Positions 10,707 through 23,449 are shown, counted from the first letter of the stretch. The stretch: 64,000 nucleotides of DNA from Lantana camara (GCA_037501455.1 CM074862.1:63271501-63335500); one strand, 5' to 3'. Made by a program: numbers and translations. Notes: generated by a model from the sequence alone, not told the origin.

Positions 10707-13700
10707 TCACTGCTCGCTCGGAAACAACTCGGGGTGAAACCTTTTCATCTTATCCTCCGTCTCCCACGTAGCCTCTTCGGTTTTATCACTTCTCCAAAGA
10801 ACCTTGACTAGTGGAATACGCCGATTTCGAAGTTCCTGAAACTTTCGATCCAATATCTTAATCGGCTTCTGAACGAAGGTGAGATCCGGTTCTAATTCCA
10901 CTTCTTCAACCGGTAGAACCTCGGACTCATCTCGATAATATTTTCGGAGCTGTGAGACATGAAACACGTTATGAATTCCAGTCAAACTCGGAGGCAAGTC
11001 CAATCGATAGGCCGTATCCCCAATCTTCTCCAAAATCTCATATGGTCCCATATACCGAGGGTTCAATTTTCCTCCTTGTCCAATCTTTGAGAACCCTTTT
11101 CGTGGGGAAGCCTTTAAGAAAACCCTATCTCCAATCTCAAACTCCAAATTCTTCATCCGAAGATCTGCATAACTCTTTTGTCGATCCTGAGCGGCCTTCT
11201 TCCGTTGTCTAATTATCTGGACCTTATCTGTGGCCTCTTGTACCGCCTTAGAGGGTTTTTCCTTCTTTTCCCCTCTTTTAATCCCTTCTTGCTTGGTCCA
11301 ATTCCATTCCTCCAAGTCAAAGAACAACGGTGATCGACATTTACATCTATAAAGAGCTTCATAAGGGGCCATTTCAATCGAGGTTGGATAGCTATTGTTG
11401 TAAGCAAACTCAATTAACGGCAACTGTTCATTCCACGAGCTTTGAAAGTCCAATGCACATGCTCTCAACAAATCCTCCAGATACTTAATTAACCTTTCTG
11501 ATTGTCCGTCGGTCTGAGGATGGAAAGCTGTGCTGAATTGAAGCCTTGTTCCCAAACACTTTTGTAATTCTTGCCATAACCGTGAAGTAAATCTGGGATC
11601 CCGATCCGAGATAATACTAACAGGTACACCATGAAGCCTAACAATCTCATCATTGTACCTCTTGGCCAACTTACTCACTTTGTCGGACATTCTAATAGCA
11701 AGAAAATGAGCTGATTTTGTCAACCTGTCCACAATAACCCAAATTCCATCGAAACCTCCTCTCACTTTTGGTAATCCCGAAACAAAATCCATAGCTATTT
11801 GTTCCCATTTCCATTCCGGGATAGGTAATGGTTGAAGTAGCCCCGATGGCTTTTGATGTTCTGCCTTTACCACTTGACAAGTCATACAGTGTTTCACGAA
11901 GTCGATCACATCCCGTTTCAATCCATTCCACCAATAGAATTGCTTAAGATCCTTATACATTTTGTTCCCTCCGGGATGTATCGAATAACCTGACCGATGG
12001 GCTTCCTCAAGAATAATCCTTTTTAACTCTTCCGGAACAACAACTCTATTCTTGAATCTTAGAAGTCCCGTATCATCAAACCCAAACGGACACTCTGAAT
12101 CAGCTCGAGCTTTCTCAGCTAATTTTTGAACCTCGGGATCAATCCTCTGAGCATCAAATAATCTCTGTTTAAGATCTGGTTGAACCGTAATATTCCGAAC
12201 ACTAGCCCTCAGTCTGAACAACTCATTCTCATCTCCAATCTCCACTTTCACATTGGACACGCTAGCTTTCCGACTAAGCGCATCCGCGACCAAATTGGCT
12301 TTACCGGGATGGTATCGGATTGTACACTCATAATCCGCCAAAAGTTCCATCCAACGCCGTTGTCTCTTATTCAATTCCTTTTGCGAGAATAAGTATTGGA
12401 GACTCTTGTGATCGGAAAAGACCTCGAACGAAATTCCATAAAGATAGTGTCTCCACTTACCCAAAGCAAAGATCACTGCCGCTAATTCCAAATCGTGAGT
12501 GGGGTAGTTCTGTTCATACTCTTTCAATTTCCTTGAGGCATAGGCGATCACTCTTCAATTTTGCATCAACACACATCCCAAACCTTCCTTTGAGGCGTCC
12601 GTATAAACTGTATATCCTTCTGTGCCATCGGGAAGTGCTAATACAGGAGCGGTGGTCAACTTTTCCTTTAAAAGTTGGAAACTAGCCTCACATGCCTCGT
12701 CCCACTCAAACTTAACCGCTTTCTTAGTCAATCGGGTTAAAGGAGCCGCAATCTTTGAGAAATCTTGAACGAATCTCCGATAGTAGCCTGCCAAACCCAA
12801 GAAACTCCTTACTTCTGAAGCATTTTTCGGGCTTTGCCATTGAATAACCGTCTCAATCTTAGAAGGGTCTACTTCTAAACCTTTCCTTGAAATAATATGA
12901 CCCAAAAATGCTACCCGATCAATCCAGAACTCGCATTTGCTAAACTTAGCATACAACCGATGTTCCCTTAAGGTATCCAACACGATTCTGAGGTGCCTGG
13001 CATGATCCTCCGGAGTTCTCGAATAAACCAAGATGTCATCGATGAAGATTACCACAAACTTATCCAAATAGGGCCGGAAAATTCGATGCATCATATCCAT
13101 AAAAGCAGTCGAAGCATTAGTCAATCCAAAAGGCATCACTACGAACTCGTAGTGTCCATACCTGGTGTTAAATCCCATCTTCGGAATGTCCTCCTCCCGG
13201 ATCTTCAATTGATAATATCCTTGTCTCAAGTCCAATTTTGAGTAAACCCCCGAACCTTGCAACATGTCAAATAAATCCTCAATATGGGGCAAAGGATACT
13301 TATTCTTTACAGTCATCCGATTAAGCTCCCGGTAATCTATACACATTCTTAAGGTTCCATCCTTTTTCTTAACAAAGAGAACCGGAGCACCCCAAGGTGA
13401 CGAACTTGGCCGAATATATCCAACTTTGAGCAATTCCTCTAATTGAATCTTTAACTCTTTCAACAAAGCCGGTGCCATCCGATACGGAGTCTTAGAATAC
13501 GGTGTGGATCCTGGATGTAAGTCAATAACTAACTCGATCTCACGGTCGGGTGGTAGAGAACTCAAATTCTCCGGAAACACATCGGAGAAATCCTTAACGA
13601 CCGCGGTATCCTCCAACTTAACTTGATCTTTCGGTCTATTAAAAAGGTAAGCAATAAATCCCGTTGCTCCTTCTCTCATCAACTTGTGAGCTTCCATATA

Positions 13701-13930
13701 AGACAAGAGAGATACCTTTCTTGATCCACTACCAATCACTAATTCCTTCCCCAAAATCACCTTCTTCGCAAAACAATCAACATTGGCCCGATGCCTGGAC
13801 AAGCAGTCCATACCCAAGATAACTCCATACCTCTTCATGGGTATAACAATTAAATCCGCCGGATACTCTTTCCCTTCAATCAGAACTGAACACTCCCGAA
13901 CCAACTGATCTGTCTGAAGACTCCCTCCAA
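10707..13930 (-). pseudogene. pol: Gypsy-2 pol: RT, RNase H, integrase, chromodomain-like tail
   Basis: Domains in order on the minus strand: end of the protease region ([13 protein letters not shown]), RT ([20 protein letters not shown], Asp in [20 protein letters not shown], double Asp in FIDDILVYS), RNase H ([37 protein letters not shown]), integrase zinc domain ([15 protein letters not shown]), catalytic core ([29 protein letters not shown]), [18 protein letters not shown], and a tail ending [19 protein letters not shown]. Stop at 10707-10709. A TGA at 12555-12557, just after CVLMQN, interrupts RNase H in an otherwise continuous frame, at a site where relatives have Gly or similar. All catalytic residues I looked for are present, so apart from the stop and the upstream frameshift the sequence looks little decayed. 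Confidence 0.93.
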
Positions 13931-15229
13931 TGGCGAACTCACCAAATAATAAGAAGAAAGACAAATAACAGGCAAGCACAGAGTGGTAACTATATCACAA
14001 GAAATAAAGGAATGCGTGGCACCCGGATCAAAGAGTGCATGAATGCTCATGTTATGTATGCATAGGGTACCTTCTACCACGGCTGTGGGATCAATCTCTG
14101 CATCTTGCTCCTCACCCTCGAGGGCGTAAGCACGAGCTTGAATCATTGGCCTTTGAGCTCCTTTCTGAAATCCGGGGTTCTTGTAGGGACATGTCTCCGC
14201 CATATGATCACCTTTTCCACAAATAAGGCACAAATTCAACCTTCTCCGACAATTGTTGTAGGTATGGGTCGGTCCCCCGCAATGCATACATGGATGTACA
14301 TCCGGGCATGAATTTATAGGTGCCGGTGCCATAGGTAGAGCCTTTGGTCGAGTCGGTGCGGCCTGAGAATCTTGTCCTCCAAACAGAGGCTTCTTAAACG
14401 GACCCTTAGGAGGTGGACTAGCTTGAATCATCGGCCTCTTTCTTGAATTCGATCCGGATCCTCTTCCCATAGGAGCTCTAAACATCGGATCCTTCTTCTT
14501 AAATTCCTCCTCTTGAACCAAAGCCCTTTGCACGGTGTCGGCAAATGGCTCAAAATTGTGCCCCGCTTGCCCGTGTCTCAAGTCCTGTCTCAATCCCGCT
14601 ACGAATTTCCTTGCTTTCCTCTTCTCATCCCGGGTGACATGAGGAGCATATTTCCCAAGCCTATTGAATACGGTGAGGTATTGAGTCACCGTACGAGCCC
14701 CTTGCTTTAACTCCATAAACTCTTGCTCCTTCCTCTCTCTTACCACTTCCGGTACAAAGCATTCCCGGAATTCTCTCTTGAAAACTTCCCAAGTTACTTC
14801 ATCTTCATCGACTTCAAGCTTCTCCCTTGTTCGTTCCCACCATTCATATGCATCTCCATCGAGTTGGAAGATGGCAAATTGAGCCTTTTCTTATGTACTA
14901 AACTATCGGACCCCAAAAATCCTCTCCAATCTAATCAACCAACCCTCAGAGACAGCATCGTCAATAGAACCAGAAAACCGAGGGGGGTTGTAACTCAGAA
15001 ACACCCCATGAGGATCTCTATTGTTATTATGATTTGGTGGAGGAGCTTGTTGTTCTGCTGGTTGTGGTGGGGGAGCTTGAGCCCTCCTATGCTCGACATA
15101 GTTGAAAACTGCTTCCATGAAATTTCCCATGTCCACCGGTGGTGCTTGGGGTTGAGATGGAGGCGTAGGAGATCGATCATGATGACGACGATGTCCGGGA
15201 GATCTCTCACGGTGTCTACACGGAGGCAT
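13931..15229 (-). pseudogene. gag: Gypsy-2 gag and aspartic protease
   Basis: Start chosen at the ATG of MPPCRHRERS (15229). A basic and Pro-rich N-terminus leads to a gag domain (YNPPRFSGS, later WWERTREKLEVDEDEVTW and EFMELKQGARTVTQYLTVF), then two zinc-knuckle-like Cys/His clusters (CMHCGGPTHTYNNC, CLICGKGDHMAETC) and the protease motif DPGATHSFIS. Damage: TAG at 14903-14905 and TAA at 14891-14893, both in frame right after RLERIFGVR, and loss of one G near 13930 (element sequence SSPLEGVF, where the neighbouring frame gives [10 protein letters not shown]), which separates protease from RT. The protease Asp is intact. The gene lies directly upstream of pol in one polyprotein arrangement. 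Confidence 0.9.
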
Positions 15230-15423
15230 CCTATTCAAGAAACACTGAAATGCATGCTATATTTAGTCCATGCATGCAAGTGCAATTAATTCGATCAAAA
15301 TACAAAATTTAAAGCACACAAGCACGTAAACAATGTCTATGCAACACGTTGACAAGTTGTTCCTAAAGCCGAACGACTTAACTGACCCAACACGACACTA
15401 GAGCGCGGTTTTTGCAACCCTAA

Positions 15424-15435
15424 GCTCTGATACCA
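15424..15435 (-). other. Primer-binding site of Gypsy-2
   Basis: Minus-strand TGGTATCAGAGC, complementary to the 3' end of plant initiator methionine tRNA, nine bases inside the 5' LTR. Confidence 0.85.
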
Positions 15436-15787
15436 CATAAGAATGTAGCACCCGAGCGTGAGGTACCACATCCCCCGCACCGGGACCCGACCAGTATGTG
15501 AAATGGAAGTCCATACACGTGCCAAATCCACGGGGAACGGGGACACAACACACACGCTATGCTAGGCGGGACTAACCCTTAAACCATTCAACTCAAGATA
15601 ACTTAAAATCAGAGTCAAAATAAAATTTGTGGAAGCAAGAATAACATAGCATATACAATGAGCCACCAAGCGTAAACTATAATCATATACAAAAATACCA
15701 ACAAGAGTATGAATATGAGACAAAAGGAAGTGCTAAACATAAATGCAAGACCTAGACGACTTGTATTCCCGCCTAGCACTCCTATTC

Positions 15788-18102
15788 CTGTACAAAACAA
15801 CTGAAAACAACCGGGTTCAGTCTAAAAGAGACTGGTGGGTATAAAAACGGGGCATAAGATATATAATATCGCATAATTTAAACACATACATGCAAGCCTT
15901 AATCCCGTGTGAAGTTTAGTAAGACTTTACCAAGTGATTAAAACAAAGGAAAACATCAACGGGATTACGACGTTCATATTCATTCATAATTGTTCATAAG
16001 GGTTTATGGCCCGATGAGTGGGCGTGCACAATCTCCAACCTACTCCTCGTGTAATCATAGTTAATTATTCAATAATTCATTATCATACATAAATCTTTTG
16101 TGCTCATAGATACATGATCATAATCATTCATATACTCCTTCTTCCTCCGGGTGGTGGACGGGCTTGCAAGACCCGGCCACCGGTTCATACATAGGCCAAT
16201 GGGGGTACATGAATCCCCCAAGGGCACTCAGCTCCCATTCCCCGCTAAAACTCCTAGCGAGGGCCGGTATCACCGTAGTTTGGTTGGGACTAGTATATGG
16301 GATCCCCGTCAGCCCTTGCTTCCTCGGTTAGCCACATATACTAAGTCCCGGGGCCCGTACAATCATAAATCATAAATATCTCGCCAAACATAAGGTAGGG
16401 TTCATAAATAAAAGAAAGGGGGTCATACGTTTGAAATTATTTACCCGAAATGACTCGATATACATAAATACACGATTTTGGCTTAAAACTTTGCACATAA
16501 GGAATATATAAGGTTGTTTTAACTAATAGAAGAAAAACCCACCTTTAACCAAAGCAAAAGAAAGGCACAAGCGTCTCAAGGCTAACCCTCGTCTCCGACC
16601 AAACCCGAATCTGTGCAAAAGAAAAGGTATGAGACTCAATGACCACATATGACGCTCGGCAATGAAGTGAACATGACGTGAATGCATAAATGATCATATT
16701 ATATCATAAAAATGTTCATGTGCACTATTAATAAATTTAAAACATATAATCATTCATTCGTTCATATATTTCATTCAATTTCATAAGTTCATAAATTCAT
16801 ACAAATTTCATAAATTCATAAATTCATAATTCATAATGTATATCAATTAATCTAAATCCATTTAATAAGCATAACACATATTATTCAAATTCACATTTAG
16901 GAATAAAATAAATAAAACGTTCAATCAATAGTCGGTAATTAAATACGCGAAATAGAAATCAATTAATTTCAATAATTAAATTAAATCAAATAGTATTTAA
17001 AATATATATAATAAATATATATAATATATAATAAACATATATAATATATATATAATAATATATATATAATAATATATAATCATATGCATATATATAATAT
17101 ATATATATACACGTACACACACCCACATATGCATGCAATATATATGCTATACACTATACACAAACCATGCATGCATTTATATATTTTACATGCATATATA
17201 ATCACAAAACCATGCACACACAAACATATATATATAAATACACAGCCACACACACATGCATGCAAGACATAAACACACGCAGCAGCTATGCAACAGAAAC
17301 GGCAGCAGCAACAGCTCCAGAAAGAAGCAGAAAAATTCAAGCAAAATGGGGTGACACCCCCGTGTCACCACCAAAGCCTGGACCGAGACACCCCCGTGTC
17401 TCGGTACAGCAAGATCAGCCCACACAGCACCCCCGTGTCTCGCCGGAAAAGCAACAATCGACACCCCCGTGTCCCAAACCAGAATCATCCCCTGTTTTAA
17501 CAGAAAAACGCAGCAGCAACTACAACTATGTACAAGCAAGAAAGGAAACAAAAATTATGCATGAAAAGCTGTATGAACTCCTCTAGAATGATCCCATAAA
17601 GCCACGAAATTAACAACAAAAAGGAGGAAGGAATTATGGCAGTTTTGACAGCAACTCCTGCGTGAAAAAAACAGTGCAAAACGCGAAGAAGAACAGGGCA
17701 AGCTTGAACTCAATCAATCCGATTTCATTCAGGTCTATAAGTGCCTCAAAAGTGCAGCAAAATATCATGTATTCAACAAGTAAATCAGTTCCAAAAGTGA
17801 TCAATCAAGACAACAACCATACGTGACCTTCATGTGGATTTTTCTCAAAAATGTCATAAATGATATATCATAAATACCTCAACAACCACAAAATCAATGA
17901 CCATAAATGATATGAGGATGTCAAAACAATCAATCCCAAGCTTGGAATCAATCTAAATCATTGAGAATCGAAGAAGATCAACATTTGCCCAAAATCACCG
18001 CATTTTTGGAAAACCCCCAGAAATGAAGAAACCATGCTCAAATTCATGAATGAAAGGGTGGAAATGATCAGAATTAAACATATAATACAACCCTTAACTT
18101 AC
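15788..18102 (-). other. Putative LTR-internal intron, Gypsy-2 5' LTR
   Basis: CAAG|GTAAGTTAAG at 18103/18102 and TTTTGTACAG|GAATAGG at 15788/15787. The acceptor reads TACAG here and TGCAG in the partner LTR; both are usable acceptors. Confidence 0.45.
17351..17475. repeat. Cluster of four CCCC-loop inverted repeats, Gypsy-2 5' LTR
   Basis: Same four units as at 8863-8987; the perfect ones (GTGACAC CCCC GTGTCAC and the CCGAGACAC unit) are unchanged between the LTRs. The third is followed by CGCCGG instead of CAGCGG. Confidence 0.85.
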
Positions 18103-19176
18103 CTTGATGATTGGTTGAAGTTTGGAGGAGATTTGAGCTCCAAAATCTCCAAAGTTGAAGGGTTACGGGACTGGAATGAGGAACAGAAGCTTTGGCTGAG
18201 TTTTGGGGATTGTGTGAGGATAATCTCGGTCAAGGCTTGTTATGTCATGATAGACGGTTGAGTTAGGGTTTCAAAGAATCAAACCATGGTTACTTTGGTT
18301 ATGGTTTGGCCAAGATATGGCTGATTTTGTTCAACAAGGTCAAGTTGAATGCCATTTCGTTTTTCGGTTGGATTTCGGAGTTTCAAATGACTTAGGAAAA
18401 TTATAAGGCTAAGTTTACTAAACTCTAGTTTTCGTTAGGAGTTCAGCGGAGTTGACGGAACTCGAATCCGAGCTCCCGAGCTCAAGATATTAAATTCGGA
18501 ACCAAGGGTACGCTAAGTGCTCGTTAGCTCCCGTTTTGGTTCCTCGAAACAAATTAAATCCGTTAACATATCAAATGAATTCGAAAACATAAATCGAGCA
18601 TAAAATCATGTTCATAACACATATATGTACGACATATTAGAAAATCGTGGCAATTTGATATCATATCATATAAGAACGAAGCACAAAATAAACGAACAAA
18701 CTCATACATGCAATTCATGCATAAATTATGAAATTCCATGCAAAAATTCAACCAAATTCATGCAATAATAATTCCCATGCAAAAATTGAAATAAAATTCA
18801 TTCATAATTAATTCCCATGCATAAATATGATTTTCATGCATAAATATATTAAATCTAAGTTCATGCATAAATATATATTTTTCTACGTATAAATATATAT
18901 ATGAATAATTAATTAATTAAAACATGATTAGTTAACATAACATATAATTAGCATAATCATTAAATTAATAATAAAATAATTAAACACACATATATATATA
19001 TATATAATACGAAATATATATATATAAAATTAATAATATTAAAATAAAATAATATAATAAATAATAACAATTATAATAAAATTAAATATAAAACACGTAA
19101 AAACTATTAATTCGCGTAAATTGATAAACACATACGTCGTACCTTTTCATCCGAAAAGTCGGGGCATTACAGTCCT

Positions 19177-20217
19177 CTTCACGTAAGCAGGACAACCCCA
19201 AATTCTTAAGTAAGAATAACTAGGGATTTTACCTTGCCACATTTCATGGGGCGTTTTAGGGACTGACATAGAGGGAACTAGATTCAAAATGTTTGCTGCA
19301 CTTTCTAGAGCATAACCCCAGAAAGAAGGTGGTAAGTCAGTGAAACTCATCATGGAACGAACCATATCAAGTAAGGTTCGATTCCTTCTCTCAGAAACTC
19401 CATTAAACTGAGGAGTTCCCGGAGGAGTCCACTGAGAGATAATCCCATTATCTTTGAGATGATTAAGGAATTCTTCACTAAGATATTCGCCTCCTCGATC
19501 AGATCGAAGTGCTTTGATCTTGTGACCAGTTTGGTTCTCAACCTCCTTTTGAAATTCTAAGAATTTCTCAAAAGCTTCAGATTTATACTTCATTAAGTAT
19601 ACATAACCATACCGACTAAAGTCATCAGTAAAGGTTATGAAATACTGATGATTGTTTCTAGTGCTTCCACTAAGCGGTCCACAAACATCAGTATGGATCA
19701 AATCCAAAACCTTAGTGGCACGTTCCACAGTTCCTTTAAAAGGAACTTTGGACATTTTTCCTTTGAGACAGGATTCGCAAGAAGTTAACTCTTTGAGATC
19801 ATTTTCAGAGAATGATCCTAAAGTGTTTATCTTGCTAATTCTGTTTTTGGAAATGTGTCCTAATCTAGCGTGCCATAAGGGAGCTGAAACTTTGTCATCT
19901 CTCTTACGCTTTGTTTCTCGTTGTATATTCATAATATTGATATTTTGAGTTAGGTAAAGTCCATTACTTAGAGTACCGATGTGAACGGAAGAGTTGTTCC
20001 GTTTGATAAAATATTTACCATTCTTAATATAAGTTTCATAACCTTCACAATCTAATATTGGAACTGAAATTATATTACGAATAATGCTCGGTACATAAAG
20101 GACTTTATTTAAGACTAACTCAAAACTACCTAAATCTAATCTAATTGTGCCTAAAGCTCGAGCTTCAACGTTTGAGCCATCTCCGATCTTCAAGACACAT
20201 TCTCCTTCTTTGAGTTG
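19177..20217 (-). pseudogene. pol: Copia-1 integrase N-terminal and core part
   Basis: From the stop that ends the upstream frame to the Gypsy-2 insertion: zinc domain (LWHARLGHISKNRI, CESCLKGK), catalytic core with Asp in DLIHTDVCGPL, Asp in LRSDRGGEYLS and Glu in GVSERRNRTLLD, then FWGYALESAANILNLVPS and a break inside RIWGCPAYVKR at the target site. The frame is open throughout. Bases 19172-19176 (GTCCT) are the second target duplication. The last residues readable at the right edge of Gypsy-2 are LTR-derived. Continues at 5978-6965. Confidence 0.92.
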
Positions 20218-21162
20218 TTAGACTTCACTTAGCATCTGTACTACATCCTTACAGATATGAGTTCCACAACCGGTATCAAGTACCCAAGAACTAGAATTAA
20301 TAGAAAGATTTATTTCAACGAGAAAGATACCTTTCTTTAGAGTAGCCTTGTACTCTGGGCAGTTTCTCCTCCAATGTCCCGCTTTGCCACAATGGAAGCA
20401 AACATTCTCTTTCTGATTACGCTTCTTCTTTTGGGCCTTTCCCTTCGAAATGCCACCAGTGGGCCTAAGGGGTTTCTTCTTCTTCTTTTGGGTTTTCTTG
20501 CCCTTACCTTTAGAAGGCCCAGAAGAGGAAGATGGAGCATTCACCATCAAAACCTTATTGTCCTTCTTGATTATGCTTTCAGCAGTCACAAGCCGACTAA
20601 TCAGCTCAGCTACAGTAGCACCAACATGATTCATGTTGAAGTTAAGGACAAATGGGTTGAATGATGGTGGGAGCGAAGCTAGCAACAAATCCACTGAAAG
20701 CTCATCTTTCAGTGGCATGTCCATGGAAGCGAGTTTCTCAGTAAGGGCAAGAAACTTGAGTCCATATTCATGGACACTTGAACCTTCCCTCATTCTCAAG
20801 TGGAACAATTCCTTTGAAGTGTTATACCTTGTAACACGTTCATGAGGGCGGTAAAGTTGCTCTAAGTGGTCGTAAATCTCCCAAGCGAATTCCATGGCCT
20901 GATGTTGCCTTTGCAATTCCGGAGACATGTTAGCCAACAAAAGGCAACGGGCTTGGAGATTATCATCCTTCCACTTCTGAATCGCATCCCGCTCGGCCCG
21001 AGTGGGAGCCTCCCTTTCGGGACTGGGCTTCCCTTCGAAGAGAACATAAGTTCTCTTCTCAGAATCTAAAATGATTTTTAGATTCCTCAGCCAATCAGAA
21101 TAGTTGGGACCAGTCAACTTGTTTGACTCGAGGATCGATACAAGAGGGTTTTTGGTTGCCAT
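20218..21162 (-). pseudogene. gag: Copia-1 gag, zinc knuckle and protease start
   Basis: Start at the ATG of MATKNPLVSILESNKL (21162). A Copia gag domain (LTGPNYSDWLRNLKIILDSE, RYNTSKELFHLRM, LLASLPPSFNPFVLNFNMN) is followed by a very basic Lys-rich stretch, the zinc knuckle CFHCGKAGHWRRNC, and the protease motif WVLDTGCGTHIC. It ends at TAA 20218-20220, a CAA (Gln) codon in Copia-2 (LSEVQQLKEG), so gag and pol were one frame separated by a single base change. Gag packages RNA; the protease would cut the polyprotein. Confidence 0.92.
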
Positions 21163-21368
21163 TTCAAAACACGTAGAGAATCACAGAATCTACGACTTAA
21201 ATGGTAAAACAGAGAACTAGTGAGCATGCTGAATTATAACGATATACAAAAGATAAGGTCTTTAATCTATTGTAGCTCCCACTGTTTTTCAAAGATCTAT
21301 AATTCCCAAAGATCTAAGAGGAACACGTTTCCCAGTGGGTACTAAGATCCTTGGCATTTTACCTCGAA

Positions 21369-21689
21369 CCCACGACTCGCGGACATTTTCAGTAAGAACC
21401 CTAGGTAGGTACAACTTACCAATTCTAATACCTTCAGAACTCTTAGTAATTGTTTTTGCATCACCTATCTTTCAATATGGACCCATGACTCGTGCGACAT
21501 CCATATTTACTTAGGCGTTAAGCTAGGCCCATCAATCATAAGATCATGACCAAAACTTAGTTCGAACGACCCACGACTCGCGGACATCGCCCTTGCTAAA
21601 ATCGATCATGAAATATTGATCATTTAAAATGATCACTTAGGTAACTAAGAACTAATAAGGTCCACTAGCTATCCCATGACTCGCGGACA
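21369..21689. repeat. Four dispersed copies of CCCACGACTCGCGGACA, Copia-1 leader
   Basis: Copies at 21369-21385, 21482-21499 (variant CCCATGACTCGTGCGACA), 21570-21586 and 21673-21689 (CCCATGACTCGCGGACA), roughly 90-113 bases apart, with unrelated sequence between. All four are kept in Copia-2. Confidence 0.85.
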
Positions 21690-21819
21690 ATAACTAGCTT
21701 TACTTACTAAACTTAAAACCTATTGATGGAATGCTAGGAATTTAATTCAAAATTTGCATCTCGAATTAAATACCTATTTGTTCGAAATTAGCTTAATATT
21801 TAATGGGAATTTTCGAATC

Positions 21820-21839
21820 AACCGGAGAGTTGTCCGGTT
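21820..21839. other. AACCGGA hairpin in Copia-1 leader
   Basis: AACCGGA GAGTTG TCCGGTT: a 7-bp stem with a 6-base loop. It is identical in Copia-2 at 52020-52039 although about 50 bases just upstream of it are missing there. Confidence 0.6.
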
Positions 21840-22849
21840 CGACCTCACTAACATATATGTTATCCAATTTTATTAGTCTTGATTAATGCAAGTACATTAA
21901 ATGCATTTCAAACAAGCACATAAACAGATAACATGTCCTAGCATGATACTAACATGTAATGATCATGGGTTCTACCTATCTTATGTGTGATATGTGGGAG
22001 CCACTCCACAATCACAATTTCTAACATACATGCCACATAAACAGTTCAAATCACATAAGGGAAAGCGGTAACAAAATACGAGCCCTATCTCTATTACATT
22101 TAACAATTGAGATTCCCCTCCCTAACATTTTGAGGGGTCTTCACTTATGGCCTCCTTGTTACTTGAATGTGGTCCATCTTACTCCATGGGTGCATTGTCT
22201 CCAAAATGAAAATAAAACCTCACCACCTATCTCTACTCTCAAATTACAATAAAAAGAAAAAGACATAAAGTAATAAGGCTCAATCTTCATATTGGCCTTA
22301 GACAATTACACGGGGCATACCCCGGCCTCAAAAACAGTAATATGGAAAGCCACATAATAAATCACATAACAGTACGCACATAAGTGAGGCTCCAACCTCA
22401 ATTGAAAAACGCAACTATAGGGCTCCAACCCCAATTTAAACCATCCATGTGCATAAATTAAAACCATACATAGATCTAAACCCATGATCACCTAACATGC
22501 TTTTGCGAGAATTTAAATTTAGCCAATAAATTAAAATTCCCGTTTCAACTCCTAATGACTTAAAACACGACTTAGATGCAATTCTTGTTCAAGAGAATTT
22601 TCAATAAAACCCAGAAAAACAATAAACCAATAAAATTCCAATTAATTTCCAAAATCAATAATTTTATTCTTTCATTATTTTCAGAAAATAAAATTTGTAA
22701 TTTTTCCAAAGTTCAAATCGCTTAAATTTCTAAAATCTCAATTTAATCAATTATTTCAAAAATAATTCAAATTTAATAAATAAATTTTTCAGAAAAATTA
22801 AATCGGGAGTGGATTGGACTAAACACGAAAATCAAGATCCCGAAACGAA

Positions 22850-23190
22850 GTGCCCGGAACGGACTGCAAGTCCGCCCGAGACCAAGCCCGGCTGACTCAC
22901 AGCATCGCGTGCACGGACGTGCGCGCCAGCGCTGCGCACAGCCGGCAGCTTCTGCCGGCGTGCGCGCGCATGGCGCATCCTTGCGCGCATCAGCTGGGCG
23001 AGGCGGACGGCCGCGGCCGGGAGGCTCCCGTGCGGTTGCAGGAGGTGCAGGCGGGCTCGCTTAGGCGCGCGCCTAGGTGCTGGCGGACGGCAGTGGCGGG
23101 CAGTCCCGTGCGGTTGCGGGACTGCTGGGCGGGCGGGCGCGCGGGCCTGGCGTGCTACGCCTTAGCACGTCCACGCTCGCGTTTTCGTAA
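22850..23190. other. GC-rich island in Copia-1 leader
   Basis: An abrupt switch from AT-rich to strongly GC-rich with many CGCGC runs and repeats of CCCGTGCGGTTGC (near 23027 and 23105). It can be read as a short frame on the plus strand, but its composition is low-complexity and no family is recognisable. The matching island of Copia-2 is much diverged. Confidence 0.6.
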
Positions 23191-23449
23191 CGCGATTTCG
23201 TGTTTCATATTTTTAGTTCAAAAACCAAAACAATCCAAAATTTAAAAACACGAATTAAATTAATTTCTATCAAAACGGGTTTCCGAAAACACAATTTAAG
23301 AAAACAGTTTCAGAAATTCAAGAAAAATTACAGTTTCGTATTTCAGGCTTTCTAAAAGAACTCAAGAATACTTAATTCGCATCTAAGCCTAAGAATTTCT
23401 ACCAAATTCAGAATAATGGAGACGAATCAGAAACACGATTAACGATGTG

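Larger units (their letters stand above)
6966..19171 (-). mobile_element. Gypsy-2: full-length Ty3/Gypsy chromovirus nested in Copia-1
   Basis: LTR 6966-10673, polypurine tract, pol, gag, leader with primer site, LTR 15445-19171, total 12,206 bp, flanked by perfect GTCCT at 6961-6965 and 19172-19176. Removing it rejoins Copia-1 integrase exactly as in Copia-2 (49421-49440). LTRs are nearly identical, with scattered substitutions and small AT-rich indels, so the insertion is fairly recent; yet coding carries three stops and one frameshift. It is the youngest insertion in the left nest. The 3.7-kb LTRs make up about 60 percent of the element. Confidence 0.95.
15445..19171 (-). repeat. Gypsy-2 5' LTR (3727 bp)
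   Basis: Partner of 6966-10673, colinear throughout. The differences I noticed are scattered single bases and small indels, including an extra ATTTTCATGCATAAATATG-like unit near 18820-18840 and AT-repeat length. Confidence 0.95.

Noticed and set aside
22850..23245. Plus-strand 131-codon frame in the GC-rich Copia leader
   Set aside because: Ala/Arg/Gly-rich low-complexity translation, antisense to the element, and not kept as a frame in Copia-2.
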